From assembly GCF_000981385.1 (NCBI RefSeq), contig NZ_LATZ01000007.1, positions 1 to 64,000 of the forward strand: DNA of 64,000 bases. The letters run 5' to 3'. Shown one piece after another: positions 35,800-44,351 of the stretch (position 1 is the stretch's first letter; the number at the start of each line of letters is the position of its first letter). The notes beneath the pieces are model-generated. The model had not been told where the DNA came from, did not search any database, and saw nothing but the letters and a program-made list of their open reading frames with translations. Source of the stretch: Bacillus sp. SA1-12. Lineage in GTDB: Bacteria; Bacillota; Bacilli; Bacillales; Bacillaceae. The position numbers and the translations under genes are program-made.

Positions 35800-36579
35800 T
35801 TGGATTTATATTACGAGATTCATGGTGAAGGCCATCCCGTTGTGCTTATTCATAGCGGTGGTGCCGATTTGCGGCAATGGTCGATTTTAGCCCCTCTCCT
35901 AGCAGAGAATTATAAAGTCATTAGCTATGATGGACGCGGTGCAGGTAAGTCCCCATCCCCAAATGAATATGCAGACTATATAGAAGATTTACGATCTTTA
36001 ATGGATGATCTTAACCTCAATAAAGCTACGTTGATTGGCCATAATATAGGCGGCCAGATTGCAACTGATTTTGCCCTTGTTTACCCGGAAAGAGTTACAC
36101 AACTTGTATTAATCACCCCTTCTTTAACAGGTTTCCGCTATTCGCAAGAGGCTGAGCAATATATCAAAAATGTTATAGATGCAGCTCCTCAAATAGATAA
36201 AATGATCGATGTTTTTCTAAATACTCCAGCCTATCAAGCCGTTTCGGACAGTCCGCAAAGAGAACTCATAATTGAAATGCTCAGACACCATATGCAGCGA
36301 ATGTTAAAATGGCCGGTTTTTAAAACAATTTGGCCTGAACCTCCTTCGATTGATCGTTTACAAGATTTAAAACCCAAAACATTATATATCATAGGGCTTA
36401 ATGAGGAATTAGCTGACCATTTTGTTATTGCAGATTATTTTAAAAAGGTTCCGAATATCCAATTCATTGAAATAGAAGACGCCAATCATATAATGATAGC
36501 TCTCACACATCCTGAACAGTTACATCAGGAAATAACTGCTTTTATGGAGGAATGCAAGCAAAATGCCAAGAACACCTGA
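35800..36579 (+). CDS. Alpha/beta-hydrolase-fold protein with Asn at the nucleophile position
   Basis: A 259-residue alpha/beta-hydrolase fold (VVLIHSGGADLRQW; SYDGRGAGKSPSP). The nucleophile elbow reads GHNIGG: Asn82 (codon AAT) replaces the usual Ser, Asp or Cys. The acid position appears to be Glu202 (GLNEEL) instead of Asp, while His230 (DANHIM) is kept. So the standard triad is absent and it may be non-catalytic or use another chemistry. The TTG at 35800 is preferred because AAAGGAGG lies seven bases before it; a much longer frame from 35665 includes the promoter. It overlaps the TetR gene. Confidence 0.82.
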   Translation: MDLYYEIHGEGHPVVLIHSGGADLRQWSILAPLLAENYKVISYDGRGAGKSPSPNEYADYIEDLRSLMDDLNLNKATLIGHNIGGQIATDFALVYPERVTQLVLITPSLTGFRYSQEAEQYIKNVIDAAPQIDKMIDVFLNTPAYQAVSDSPQRELIIEMLRHHMQRMLKWPVFKTIWPEPPSIDRLQDLKPKTLYIIGLNEELADHFVIADYFKKVPNIQFIEIEDANHIMIALTHPEQLHQEITAFMEECKQNAKNT

Positions 36580-37147
36580 AGAGAATGATCGTATTCGCCA
36601 ACTTTCAAAGAAAAAAATTCGTCATGCTGCAATGGAGCTGTTTATCAAAAAGGGATATTATGCGACTTCTATTCAGGAGATTGCAAAACAAGCAGGTATC
36701 TCTAAAGGCTTACTCTACAATTATTATAAGGGTAAAGAAGAACTGCTCTCTGAAATGGTTCATACAAGAATCATGGAAGTAATTGAAGTAATGGAGGGGG
36801 CCTCCGCTTTTGAGACACCGGGTGAACAGCTTGAACATATTATCAAAGGGGCGATAGATAATATTCATCAAAATCCGGATGTGCATCGCTTCTACCTGCA
36901 CTTACAAACCCAGCCCCTCGATGACAAAGAACTGATTAAATATAGTAAACTGATTATCCAAGAAAATGCCCGAATGTTCGAAGTACAATGTGAAATCTTT
37001 GAAAAGCTCGGATTAAAGGATCCTAGGCAGCGCTCTTTATATTTTTCATCGGTGCTGCAGGGTATTATGCTAATGCTATCTACTTATCCGGCGATATTTC
37101 CAGTAGAAGAAATAAAGAAACAAATGATTAGCGAGTTTTGTCGTTAA
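36563..37147 (+). CDS. TetR-family transcription regulator
   Basis: A 194-residue regulator with the N-terminal helix-turn-helix AAMELFIKKGYYATSIQEIAKQAGISKGLLYNYYKGKEELL (about 22-63) and an all-helical ligand domain. It overlaps the end of the hydrolase gene by 17 bases, GGAGGAATGC serving as ribosome-binding site, so both are cotranslated. It most likely represses its own operon through the palindrome at 35726-35743, with the hydrolase as the functional target. Confidence 0.88.
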   Translation: MPRTPEENDRIRQLSKKKIRHAAMELFIKKGYYATSIQEIAKQAGISKGLLYNYYKGKEELLSEMVHTRIMEVIEVMEGASAFETPGEQLEHIIKGAIDNIHQNPDVHRFYLHLQTQPLDDKELIKYSKLIIQENARMFEVQCEIFEKLGLKDPRQRSLYFSSVLQGIMLMLSTYPAIFPVEEIKKQMISEFCR

Positions 37148-37219
37148 TGGCCTGAATGTTTGCAGAACAAGCAAAATTGTCCCATCGACATAGATGAGGA
37201 ATATAGGGAGATGAATAAA

Positions 37220-37723
37220 ATGTTTCAGACCTTAGATCAATTTAGTGACATTTGGAATGCCGAAAGTGCTTCTACACAAAGTCTTATGATTAACCTCACT
37301 GATGATTCTTTAGCTCAAGAAGTGTTACCCGGCCACTGGACATTAGGAAGGATAGCTTGGCATATTGTAACAGCAATTGGCGTAATAGCATCGAGAACCG
37401 GCCTTTCAGTCGACATACCTGATCAAGATTTTCCTGTCCCTGCTTCTTCAGCCTTTATTTCTGCCAGTTATCAACAAGCAAGCAATGCTATCGTTCAAGC
37501 GATAAAATTGCAATGGAACAATAAATCTCTTTATGAAGTCCATACTATTTTTGGGCAAACCATGTCAAAGGGGGACTTATTGACCTTCTTAGTCGCACAT
37601 CAAATACATCATCGTGGACAAATGACGATCCTAATGCGTCAAGCAGGATTAACCGTTCCAGGTCTTTATGGGCCGGCAAAGGAAGAATGGGCGAATATGG
37701 GGATGGAAGCTCCTAAAATGTAA
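37220..37723 (+). CDS. DinB-family protein
   Basis: A 167-residue four-helix bundle of the DinB/YfiT superfamily. The three-histidine metal site is visible: HW-region WHIV (about residue 50) and HQIHHRGQM (about 129-137). Many DinB proteins are bacillithiol-dependent transferases or metal-dependent hydrolases; the reaction here is unknown. The ATG at 37220 lies nine bases after AGGGAG; ATG 37211 is an alternative, and the upstream frame lacks a ribosome-binding site. It follows the TetR gene by 70 bases and may be cotranscribed. Confidence 0.85.
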   Translation: MFQTLDQFSDIWNAESASTQSLMINLTDDSLAQEVLPGHWTLGRIAWHIVTAIGVIASRTGLSVDIPDQDFPVPASSAFISASYQQASNAIVQAIKLQWNNKSLYEVHTIFGQTMSKGDLLTFLVAHQIHHRGQMTILMRQAGLTVPGLYGPAKEEWANMGMEAPKM

Positions 37724-37846
37724 ATTTATCAAAGTCAGTTAAAAGAAAAGTGAACTTTTCATTTAGCATTTATTATATGAGAGAATTCAAATCAATTAAA
37801 TAAAGAAAAAAATTCAATGAAGGACAATGGGTGCACGTTTGTCATT

Positions 37847-38134
37847 TTATTCTTTTTGATTCCTGAAAGATAAAATCGTTGTTTTCAATGCAGCGTAAGA
37901 ACCAATAGCAGCATATCCATAAAACCAGCCCATAAAAAGACCTGCGAATAAAGTCGTGGCGATGGCTGATAAAAATTGAAATGCATAAACCTATAATAAG
38001 AGCAATGGTTGGAACGTATTTTTCTTTACTTTAAAGAATCGTTTTATCAGTTGAGTTATGACCATGACTAATGGAACGGCAATTACAGCATCCCAAAAAT
38101 TTGTTTGGATTGTAGGGAAGTCCAAGTCGAACAC
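37847..38134 (-). pseudogene. Small holin-like membrane protein, broken by two frameshifts
   Basis: On the minus strand, three overlapping frames join to one sensible small membrane protein: FDLDFPTIQTNFWDAVIAV and MVITQLIKRFFKVKK, then VPTIALIIGLCISIF, then FLSAIATTLFAGLFMGWFYG with YAAIGSYAALKTTILSF. Two shifts, near 38015 and 37980, separate them. The pattern of an N-terminal amphipathic part and two to three hydrophobic helices is like phage holin-type proteins, but no phage genes are near. Confidence 0.6.
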
Positions 38135-38333
38135 ACCTTTTAAATTTTATTATGCACAATAGAATAAGAGTGTATAACTTCTGTTTTTAACCTTGCTATA
38201 ATTGAAAAAATGAAGTGCCGGATTTGATAATGGAGAAAAGTTTTTATTTGACGATTTGGGAAATAATCTGGGGGAATATCAGCAAACGCAGGCAATTCAC
38301 TAATTCTTATCCAGTTTTTTCATAAGCTGTATC

Positions 38334-38361
38334 AAAAAAAGCCAACCTCTAAAAGGCTGGC
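38334..38361 (-). terminator. Terminator directly after the 50-residue gene
   Basis: On the minus strand GCCAGCCT (38361-38354) pairs with AGGTTGGC (38348-38341), followed by TTTTTTT (38340-38334). It begins two bases after the stop codon of the small gene. Confidence 0.8.
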
Positions 38362-38362
38362 C

Positions 38363-38515
38363 TTATTTTAATCTATATATTAAGTCTTTCAATCTAACTA
38401 AAATAATACTTTTTTCCTCACTTTGGATTTCAAATAAATTATTTTCGTGTTCAAAAAACACGAAATGGATCCGGCTTTTATAAATTACTTTCTGGCCAAA
38501 TTTAATGGTAATCAT
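38363..38515 (-). CDS. Small protein of 50 residues, unknown
   Basis: ATG at 38515 to TAA at 38363. The product is soluble and mixed in charge: MITIKFGQKVIYKSRIHF... and ends in VRLKDLIYRLK. A weak AAGG-containing stretch precedes the start. The tight terminator behind the stop codon supports a real gene. The fold may be a small beta-barrel or beta-beta-alpha unit; I know no family. The neighbouring AT-rich stretch 38516-38651 shows nothing. Confidence 0.55.
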   Translation of the reverse strand: MITIKFGQKVIYKSRIHFVFFEHENNLFEIQSEEKSIILVRLKDLIYRLK

Positions 38516-38651
38516 CCTTATTTTATGATTTAAAATCCAACTTTCAAACTATTCATGATGGTAATTGGGTTAACTATAACACAAATTAGTTGTATATGAA
38601 AGCGATTAATCCAAAGGCAATTCACTGTTATTATAGTAGGGCTTTTTCAAA

Positions 38652-38691
38652 ATAAGGATGTGTGTGTATGAACCATGCCTCACATCCTTAT
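38652..38691. terminator. Hairpin, possible terminator
   Basis: ATAAGGATGTG (38652-38662) pairs perfectly with CACATCCTTAT (38681-38691). On the minus strand it is followed by TTTTG, downstream of the 53-residue gene. Confidence 0.5.
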
Positions 38692-38765
38692 CCGTATATA
38701 AAGCCTTATAGTCGTTAAAATTCGTTGAGTAAGAACATATTTAATACACATAATGTGAGATAAAA

Positions 38766-38927
38766 TCAAATGTCATTATCTTTAAAAGGAAGGTCACTAA
38801 GAAATAGTGCTTCACTTAAGAGTTTAATATCACTATAAATTTGTTCTTTAATTTTATGATTCTTACATTTGTAATAATCATCTGTCATTCGTTTGAGTTC
38901 GTGACAAAGAAGCTCGATTGGAATCAT
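38766..38927 (-). CDS. Small protein of 53 residues, unknown
   Basis: ATG at 38927 with GAAAGGATAG eight bases upstream, a good ribosome-binding site; TGA at 38766. The product is mainly helical: MIPIELLCHELKRMTDDYYK, then a Lys-rich middle and SDIKLLSEALF. It lacks the Spo0E S-E-L-D signature, so I do not assign it to that phosphatase family. No close neighbours on the same strand other than the 50-residue gene downstream. The next 270 bases (38928-39200) hold no gene I can support. Confidence 0.6.
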   Translation of the reverse strand: MIPIELLCHELKRMTDDYYKCKNHKIKEQIYSDIKLLSEALFLSDLPFKDNDI

Positions 38928-39200
38928 GATAACTATCCTTTCAAGGTATTTTATTAACCACTAAACAATTATGCAACAATGCATGATGAAATGAAAGGAT
39001 TTTGATTTGCAAAAAATGTCAAGATTAATAGCAGCATAAAGTAAAGACTATAAGAATTGAAGAATTAAGAACTGATTTTGAGTCTTTTTTTTTGTTATTA
39101 ATCAATTAAATAAAAGTTTACTTTACAATAAAATGGTATAATTTAGAAAAGATGTTAGTGGTGAATGGATAGGTTTCTTTATCCTCATTATTAGCATTGT

Positions 39201-39491
39201 TTGATTTACCAAATTGAGAAATCAAATTTGAACAATTATGAACAAAATGACACGGCACGAAAAGCCAACTATTGGACAGCCATCCTTTGGGTTCCGTATT
39301 TTGTGCTTTTTATCTATCTAATCGCATATCAATTCCCGATAACATATGAAGGGGACTCTCTAACTCCTGTAACAGTCTTATTAGTAATAGGAGCATTGAT
39401 TGGATTTCCTCTTTATATTCTGGTTATCAATTTCTTTGGTTTCGTAAGTGATGACAAACCGCATTCTCAAAAGGAAAATGAGGATGTATGA
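39201..39491 (+). CDS. Small two-helix membrane protein, start uncertain
   Basis: An open frame of 96 codons. It has a polar N-terminus rich in Asn/Gln, two hydrophobic helices (about 28-45 and 58-80) and a charged tail (DDKPHSQKENEDV). No strong ribosome-binding site: the start may be TTG 39201 or TTG 39228, and the 5' part could be lost. Function unknown. Confidence 0.5.
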   Translation: MIYQIEKSNLNNYEQNDTARKANYWTAILWVPYFVLFIYLIAYQFPITYEGDSLTPVTVLLVIGALIGFPLYILVINFFGFVSDDKPHSQKENEDV

Positions 39492-39581
39492 GGCATCGAA
39501 TTTTGTGAACCTCAAATAAAAACTTAGGTGAAAAAGGTATCCCACAATATTTCGTGATGAAAATCTTAGGAGGGATTAATT

Positions 39582-40187
39582 ATGGCAAAGTACTTTTCGA
39601 AAATGTTATCTGAGCATCAAAAATTTATAAAGGAACAGCATATGTTTTTTGTTGCAACAGCACCTTTGGATGCGGAGGGGCATGTGAACCTTTCTCCAAA
39701 AGGATATGATACTTTTCGCATCTTATCATCAACAGAAGTTGCATATTTAGACCTTACTGGGAGCGGCAACGAAACAAGCGGACATATTACTGAAAATGCC
39801 CGGATCACATTTATGTTTTGTGCATTTGAAGGACCGCCATTGATCTTGCGCTTATATGGTTCAGGAAAAGTGATTCTGCCTGACACTGAAGAATGGGAGC
39901 AGCTGAACGGTCATTTTACATTGATGCCCGGGGCGAGACAAATCATATTAGCAAAAATTCATAAAGTCCAAACCTCTTGCGGTTATAGTATCCCCTACAT
40001 GACTTACTCCAGTGAACGCGAGACATTGAATCGGTCTAATATGAAGAAAGAAGATAAAGCGGAACTAGAACAGTACATACGTGAGAAAAATTCCTCCACC
40101 ATTGATGGCATTGTAACACCATTAGGGAAAAAATTATCAAATACGCAAAAAACACCCAAAAATACAGGAGAGTTTAATGAAAAGTAA
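39582..40187 (+). CDS. Pyridoxamine 5'-phosphate oxidase-family flavin-binding protein
   Basis: A 201-residue FMN-binding split-barrel protein. MFFVATAPLDAEGHVNLSPKGYDTFRIL (about 22-48), YLDLTGSGNETSGHI and ARITFMFCAFEGPPLILRLYGSG are the usual stretches of the PNPOx-like group that use FMN or F420. The C-terminal MTYSSERETLNR helix region is also usual for this subgroup. It is not the vitamin B6 enzyme itself. AGGAGGGATTAATT precedes the ATG. It overlaps a 33-codon gene at its end. Confidence 0.87.
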   Translation: MAKYFSKMLSEHQKFIKEQHMFFVATAPLDAEGHVNLSPKGYDTFRILSSTEVAYLDLTGSGNETSGHITENARITFMFCAFEGPPLILRLYGSGKVILPDTEEWEQLNGHFTLMPGARQIILAKIHKVQTSCGYSIPYMTYSSERETLNRSNMKKEDKAELEQYIREKNSSTIDGIVTPLGKKLSNTQKTPKNTGEFNEK

Positions 40188-40278
40188 ATTAATAGTCATT
40201 TTAATAATTGTAATCGCACTGACAGGTATTTATCTTATATTTAATCCAATGGGTGTCTTTGATTTGATCATAAAATAA
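40177..40278 (+). CDS. 33-residue single-helix membrane protein
   Basis: ATG at 40177 overlaps the last codons of the upstream gene; AGGAGAG lies seven bases before. It encodes MKSKLIVILIIVIALTGIYL, one hydrophobic helix, then a short tail FNPMGVFDLIIK. The good ribosome-binding site and translational coupling support a real small membrane protein. Function unknown. Confidence 0.6.
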   Translation: MKSKLIVILIIVIALTGIYLIFNPMGVFDLIIK

Positions 40279-40349
40279 AAGAACATAATAGAGGCATACT
40301 TGGTGACTTTTAGGTAAGTCCGCAGGGCAGCCATTACTCCGATTCCCCA

Positions 40350-40958
40350 TCATGAATCCGATCGTTTTCTAAACCGACTTCGCCATTTAAAAACAAGGAA
40401 AATAGTTACTGTACAGCACAAGATAATTAAGATGAATTTCAAAAAATGCCCTATTAAATTAATAACATACTGCCATTGATTACCGAACACATAACCGATA
40501 CCGATAAATGTGGAAACCCATAAGAATGCTCCTAGATAGGCATATAAAGCAAAGGTCCGATATGGAACATGTATGATGCCCGCAAAATAGCTGTTAAACT
40601 GTCTGACACCAGGCAAGAAGAAACCAAAAAGGAGTATTTTGTTCCCGAATTTTTCATAAGCTTTTCTTGTTTTCTTCAAATGCACCGGCTTTAAAAACAG
40701 CCATTTTCCGTACTTTTCGATTAATGGTAAACCCAACTTGTTTCCGATCCAATAAGTAATTGTTATTCCCAGCACCGATCCGGAATATGCGGCAGCAAGT
40801 GCTGGCAAAAGATCGAGAACTTTTTTGTAGGATAAATAGCCGGTATAGGCAAGTGTCGAGTTTCCAGGAGGTATCGGTGAAGCAATTAATTCCATTGGCA
40901 GACCAATCAATAACACGAAATATCCATATTGAGCAAACAAATGTTCAACTATTTCCAT
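40350..40958 (-). CDS. DedA-family membrane protein
   Basis: A 202-residue DedA/VTT-domain protein with four to five membrane helices and re-entrant loops: LPMELIASPIPPGNSTLAYTGYL (about 20-42), a G-x-x-x-Y/W stretch TITYWIGNKLGLPLIEKYGKW and FGFFLPGVRQFNSYFAGIIHVPYRTF (about 111-136). DedA proteins include flippases for undecaprenyl phosphate and phospholipids. Whether this one acts on undecaprenyl phosphate cannot be told by eye. Single gene; the ribosome-binding site (GGGAATGTGAG) is modest. Confidence 0.88.
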   Translation of the reverse strand: MEIVEHLFAQYGYFVLLIGLPMELIASPIPPGNSTLAYTGYLSYKKVLDLLPALAAAYSGSVLGITITYWIGNKLGLPLIEKYGKWLFLKPVHLKKTRKAYEKFGNKILLFGFFLPGVRQFNSYFAGIIHVPYRTFALYAYLGAFLWVSTFIGIGYVFGNQWQYVINLIGHFLKFILIILCCTVTIFLVFKWRSRFRKRSDS

Positions 40959-41178
40959 AAATTCTCACATTCCCGCCTGCTTTATTTACGGTCTGGGTCT
41001 AATAGAAGGATTACTCATATCTCAAATTAGGTCCAATACTATTATTGTTCGTTCATTATCAGACTTTATACAAGAAAGGTAATCAGGCATAAAGTATTCG
41101 GTTTCAATAATCGGCCCCTCAAATTGTGGATGGTTAAGAAACGTAGAGTGATAACTAACTTTCATTGTTATTCTTTAT

Positions 41179-42579
41179 TTACATGTCTTCCCAAGGTTCA
41201 AAAGAAAATGGAATGCCGATCATCTTAGCAGTTACCTCGTCGTAAGAAACTAAATCTTTTTTTGACAGCTCTTTTAAAGAGCGTTTTCCCATCGCTCTTA
41301 ATGCCATTTTCATTTCTTCCGTACTTGAAGTTAAGAATTTCTCAGTTGATTTAACGCCATCTTCCAGTTTAAATTGATCCTTAAATTTCCCTTGATTCCA
41401 AACAACTTGCGTAGGCGGTTCAAAAGGCAGTGCTTTAAGACTTTGAGTATGTGAAACTGTAAATAAGATGGCTGAACCTACACATACAGCATCAGCACCT
41501 AGTGCGAGGACTTTTAAAAAGTGCCCAGGTATTAAAAGCCCTCCTGAGACAATCAAACTAATTTGCCCCTTCATCTTTCTCTTTTCTAAATGATTAACAG
41601 CCCGGACAACCGCATGTAAGGTCGGAATTCCCATATCATCAGCTAAAATAGGCGGAGCACCAAGTGTAGCTGCTTGACCACCGTCAATCGTAATAAAGTC
41701 TACGCCTAGGGATAGTAAATGATCAAGATCTTCTTCAATCTTTCCTCCTGCCCCTATTTTTACACCAATAGGAACACCGCCAGTAAAGCCTCGAAGTTCT
41801 TCAACAAGCGCCTTTATATCTTCTAATGTTTGATTTTCAATGAAATTATCGTAAATCACGGCTTCTTCATTTTCCTTAAGTCCCATAATCTCTCTTGCAC
41901 GGCCTGTTAAATTTTTCGGTGAAATTCTCGCGCCAACCCCGAATAGTGCACCTTGCCCTAATTTAATTTCAATCATGTCTGCACGTTTAATAATTTCTTC
42001 TTCTTTGGACCAATCTGTTTTAGCAAACTGTAAAATATATTTTCCTGCTTTGTCCAATTCTTCTGGTAAAACTCCGCCTTCACCAGAGTTAATGGCAGTT
42101 CCTGCTTTTTTAGCTGCTTCTGCTAATGAAAGCCTCACTTCCTCACTTAGTGCGATTCCAAAGGCCATCCCGCTGATCATGATTGGAATTTTTATTTCCA
42201 TTGGTTTTTTAGCTTTTGGTCCAATCGTTACCTTCACATCTACATCTTGGTCACCATCAATTGGAAATGGTGTCGTCTGTGCGGGGATAAATGTAATGGG
42301 ATCCAAATGAGGCCACTTTTTTGAAGAGCCAAGCGGGCGATGAAGAAGGTCGCCTGTTTCAGCACGCAAGCTGTTTTCAAGCATATTTTGAATACCCATA
42401 TGCCGTAATCCTGGCAGTAGTTCTATAAGGTTTTCTTGGTAACTATCGGTTAATAGAATCTTTCCCATTTGTTTAACCATTCGTTTCATTATCCAACGCC
42501 AGCCAACAAGTATGAATAACATAAGGACTATTAAGAGTGCGATCATCGCAAAAGACACATAATATAGGAAGTTCGTCAT
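41179..42579 (-). CDS. FMN-binding glutamate synthase-like protein (GltB central domain)
   Basis: A 466-residue protein with an N-terminal membrane helix (about 3-27) and the glutamate-synthase FMN domain (IMISGMAFGIALSEEVRLSLAEAA; INSGEGGVLPEEL; QGALFGVGARI; IGVKIGAGGKIEEDLDHLLSLGVDFITIDGGQAATLGAPPI). The amidotransferase and structural domains of full GltB are missing, as in YerD-type proteins of Bacillus. The electron donor and true substrate are unknown. Three ATG codons in a row lie at 42585-42577; 42579 has the best spacing to GTGGAG. Confidence 0.87.
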   Translation of the reverse strand: MTNFLYYVSFAMIALLIVLMLFILVGWRWIMKRMVKQMGKILLTDSYQENLIELLPGLRHMGIQNMLENSLRAETGDLLHRPLGSSKKWPHLDPITFIPAQTTPFPIDGDQDVDVKVTIGPKAKKPMEIKIPIMISGMAFGIALSEEVRLSLAEAAKKAGTAINSGEGGVLPEELDKAGKYILQFAKTDWSKEEEIIKRADMIEIKLGQGALFGVGARISPKNLTGRAREIMGLKENEEAVIYDNFIENQTLEDIKALVEELRGFTGGVPIGVKIGAGGKIEEDLDHLLSLGVDFITIDGGQAATLGAPPILADDMGIPTLHAVVRAVNHLEKRKMKGQISLIVSGGLLIPGHFLKVLALGADAVCVGSAILFTVSHTQSLKALPFEPPTQVVWNQGKFKDQFKLEDGVKSTEKFLTSSTEEMKMALRAMGKRSLKELSKKDLVSYDEVTAKMIGIPFSFEPWEDM

Positions 42580-42784
42580 CATCATTTCTCCACTAATGTT
42601 TTTACCATTATTGCCCAAAGGGAAGAAATAATTATCATTTGCTATGAAATTACTCTTTCCGTTACATCGAGGAAAGGTGTCTAAAAGAATAGGTTTAAAA
42701 TGTTAATCAACGGAAAAACTACAAAAGATCTCTAAGTTGAATCACTTTACTTTGTTACTTTCTTGTAAGGAGGAGGTCAATTAT

Positions 42785-43531
42785 ATGAACTTATTAAATG
42801 ACATCATTCACCGTCCTTTTCCATTACCTTCAAAAAAGTATATAATGCGACAAACTTGGAGAAATCTATTGTTTTTGCATTGGCCGATTCCAATTGAAAA
42901 ACTGCGACCGCATATTCCTTCTGCATTACAAATTGATACCTTTAATGGCTCCGCATGGTTAGGCATCATTTTATTTGTGATAGATGGAATCTTTCCTTTT
43001 GGAGTATCATCCCTTTCCCTAACTCCTAGATTTCCAGAAATCAATGTTAGGACTTATGTTAAATGTAACGGCAAACCCGGTATTTATTTTATGTCTATTG
43101 ATGTTGGGAACTGGGCATCCTTAAAGATAGCAAAGAAATGGTATCGATTACCTTATCATTCGGCGGAAATCTCTTTTCGGAAAGAAGGACAAACCTTTCA
43201 TTGCCAGAGCAGACGTAAAGGATACGAACATACACCAATTGTATTTAAAAGCAAATATGTTCCTATATCAGGAGTTTATTTTCCAAAGGAAGGAACGTTG
43301 GATCATTGGCTCACCGAACGATATTGTCTTTTTAGTTCTCATAACGGAATCAACATTTATTGCGGTGAAATACACCATCGGCCTTGGCCATTACAAAAAG
43401 CAGAAATTGAATTAGGCATTAATACCCTTTTTACACCTTATCAATTTGATCTGTCTGGAGTAAATCCGATCGCTCATTTCTCGACAGGTGTTGATTCGCT
43501 GATGTGGAATATAAAGAAAATACAGATCTAG
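42785..43531 (+). CDS. DUF2071 (YqjF-like) protein, copy 1
   Basis: A 248-residue DUF2071 protein. RQTWRNLLFLHWPIPIEKLRPHIPSALQID (about 23-52), LGIILFVIDG, INVRTYVKCNGKPGIYFMSIDVG and RYCLFSSHNGINIYCGEIHHRPWPLQKA follow the family's order. The function is unknown; the fold is like acetoacetate decarboxylase. GTAAGGAGGAGGTC sets the ATG at 42785. A second member is at 47595-48368 on the other strand. The membrane protein gene at 43623 follows closely on the same strand. Confidence 0.88.
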   Translation: MNLLNDIIHRPFPLPSKKYIMRQTWRNLLFLHWPIPIEKLRPHIPSALQIDTFNGSAWLGIILFVIDGIFPFGVSSLSLTPRFPEINVRTYVKCNGKPGIYFMSIDVGNWASLKIAKKWYRLPYHSAEISFRKEGQTFHCQSRRKGYEHTPIVFKSKYVPISGVYFPKEGTLDHWLTERYCLFSSHNGINIYCGEIHHRPWPLQKAEIELGINTLFTPYQFDLSGVNPIAHFSTGVDSLMWNIKKIQI

Positions 43532-43622
43532 TAAAGCTGGGTCTCAGAATGTAGTTATTCAAAAATCATTTGTTCATTTGAAGAGGTTTAAAAATAATAT
43601 GATCTTTTTAAGGAGGAGCTTA

Positions 43623-44129
43623 ATGGTTAAGTATAAGAGTAAAGTTGCATTCTCTTTAGCAACAATAATTATTCCTTGGCTTACCGTCCCTTTTATGGGG
43701 AAAAGGAATATTATAAGATTTTTACCTGTTGCAAGTTTTGTCAATTTATTTTTAAGTGTATTCAGTCTAATCTGTTATCGGAAAAAATGGTGGAAAACGA
43801 ATAATCCCTTATCGCCTGGACCTGTAGATTTTACATATATATTAGGACCTTATTTTGTCGCAACACTATGGATCTTTAAATTAACCTATGGGAATTTCCC
43901 CAAGTACTTAATAACAAACGCGGTATTGGATTTAATTAATGCATATCCAATGCCTTACATTGGAAATAGATTTGGCATTGTTAAATTTATAAAGATGAAA
44001 CACACTGTTTGGTATTTTATAAATGTATCCTTGGCAATTATTATCTATGGCTTTCAGTACGTTGTAGAACAATCAATTAGGAAGGCATCTGGTGATAAAA
44101 GCATAAAGTTATCAAGTAATAAAAATTAA
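43623..44129 (+). CDS. Conserved four-helix membrane protein, paralogue of the gene at 1094
   Basis: A 168-residue membrane protein closely matching that at 1094-1564: both share IIPWLT-PF near the start, RFLPVASFVNLFLSV, NPLSPG-VDFTYILGP and KLTYGNF, and end with SLAIIIYG. AAGGAGGAGC sets the ATG at 43623. Four hydrophobic helices; unknown function. It lies 90 bases behind a DUF2071 gene and may share its transcript; a terminator follows. The first copy has no DUF2071 neighbour. Confidence 0.8.
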   Translation: MVKYKSKVAFSLATIIIPWLTVPFMGKRNIIRFLPVASFVNLFLSVFSLICYRKKWWKTNNPLSPGPVDFTYILGPYFVATLWIFKLTYGNFPKYLITNAVLDLINAYPMPYIGNRFGIVKFIKMKHTVWYFINVSLAIIIYGFQYVVEQSIRKASGDKSIKLSSNKN

Positions 44130-44142
44130 GATGAGGTTTTTT

Positions 44143-44190
44143 AAAAAAAGGCCGATTTTACCTATAGTAAGAGGTGAGATCGGACTTTTT
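44143..44190 (+). terminator. Terminator after the membrane protein gene
   Basis: AAAAAAGGCCGAT pairs with ATCGGACTTTTT around a partly paired loop; the T run is included. Confidence 0.75.
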
Positions 44191-44256
44191 ATGGTCGAAA
44201 AACACTTAACACCTTAGTTCTAAAAATAAAAAAAATTAAACGAATTCATAATCATC

Positions 44257-44301
44257 TTGCGTAAATTCTTTTTTTGTATTATTATGTGATTGATCAATCA
44301 C
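44257..44301 (+). promoter_or_regulatory. tetR promoter with operator O1
   Basis: TTGCGT (44257-44262), 17 bases, TATTAT (44280-44285), then the perfect palindrome GTGATTGATCAATCAC (44286-44301) across the expected start point. Autoregulation by the TetR protein is implied. Confidence 0.75.
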
Positions 44302-44351
44302 TAACTAATTGGTTTGAATATCTAATTATTGTTAAAGCAGGTGTTTCGTCA

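Noticed and set aside
38766..38927. Spo0E-type phosphatase
   Set aside because: Size and helix content fit, but the S-E-L-D signature is missing.
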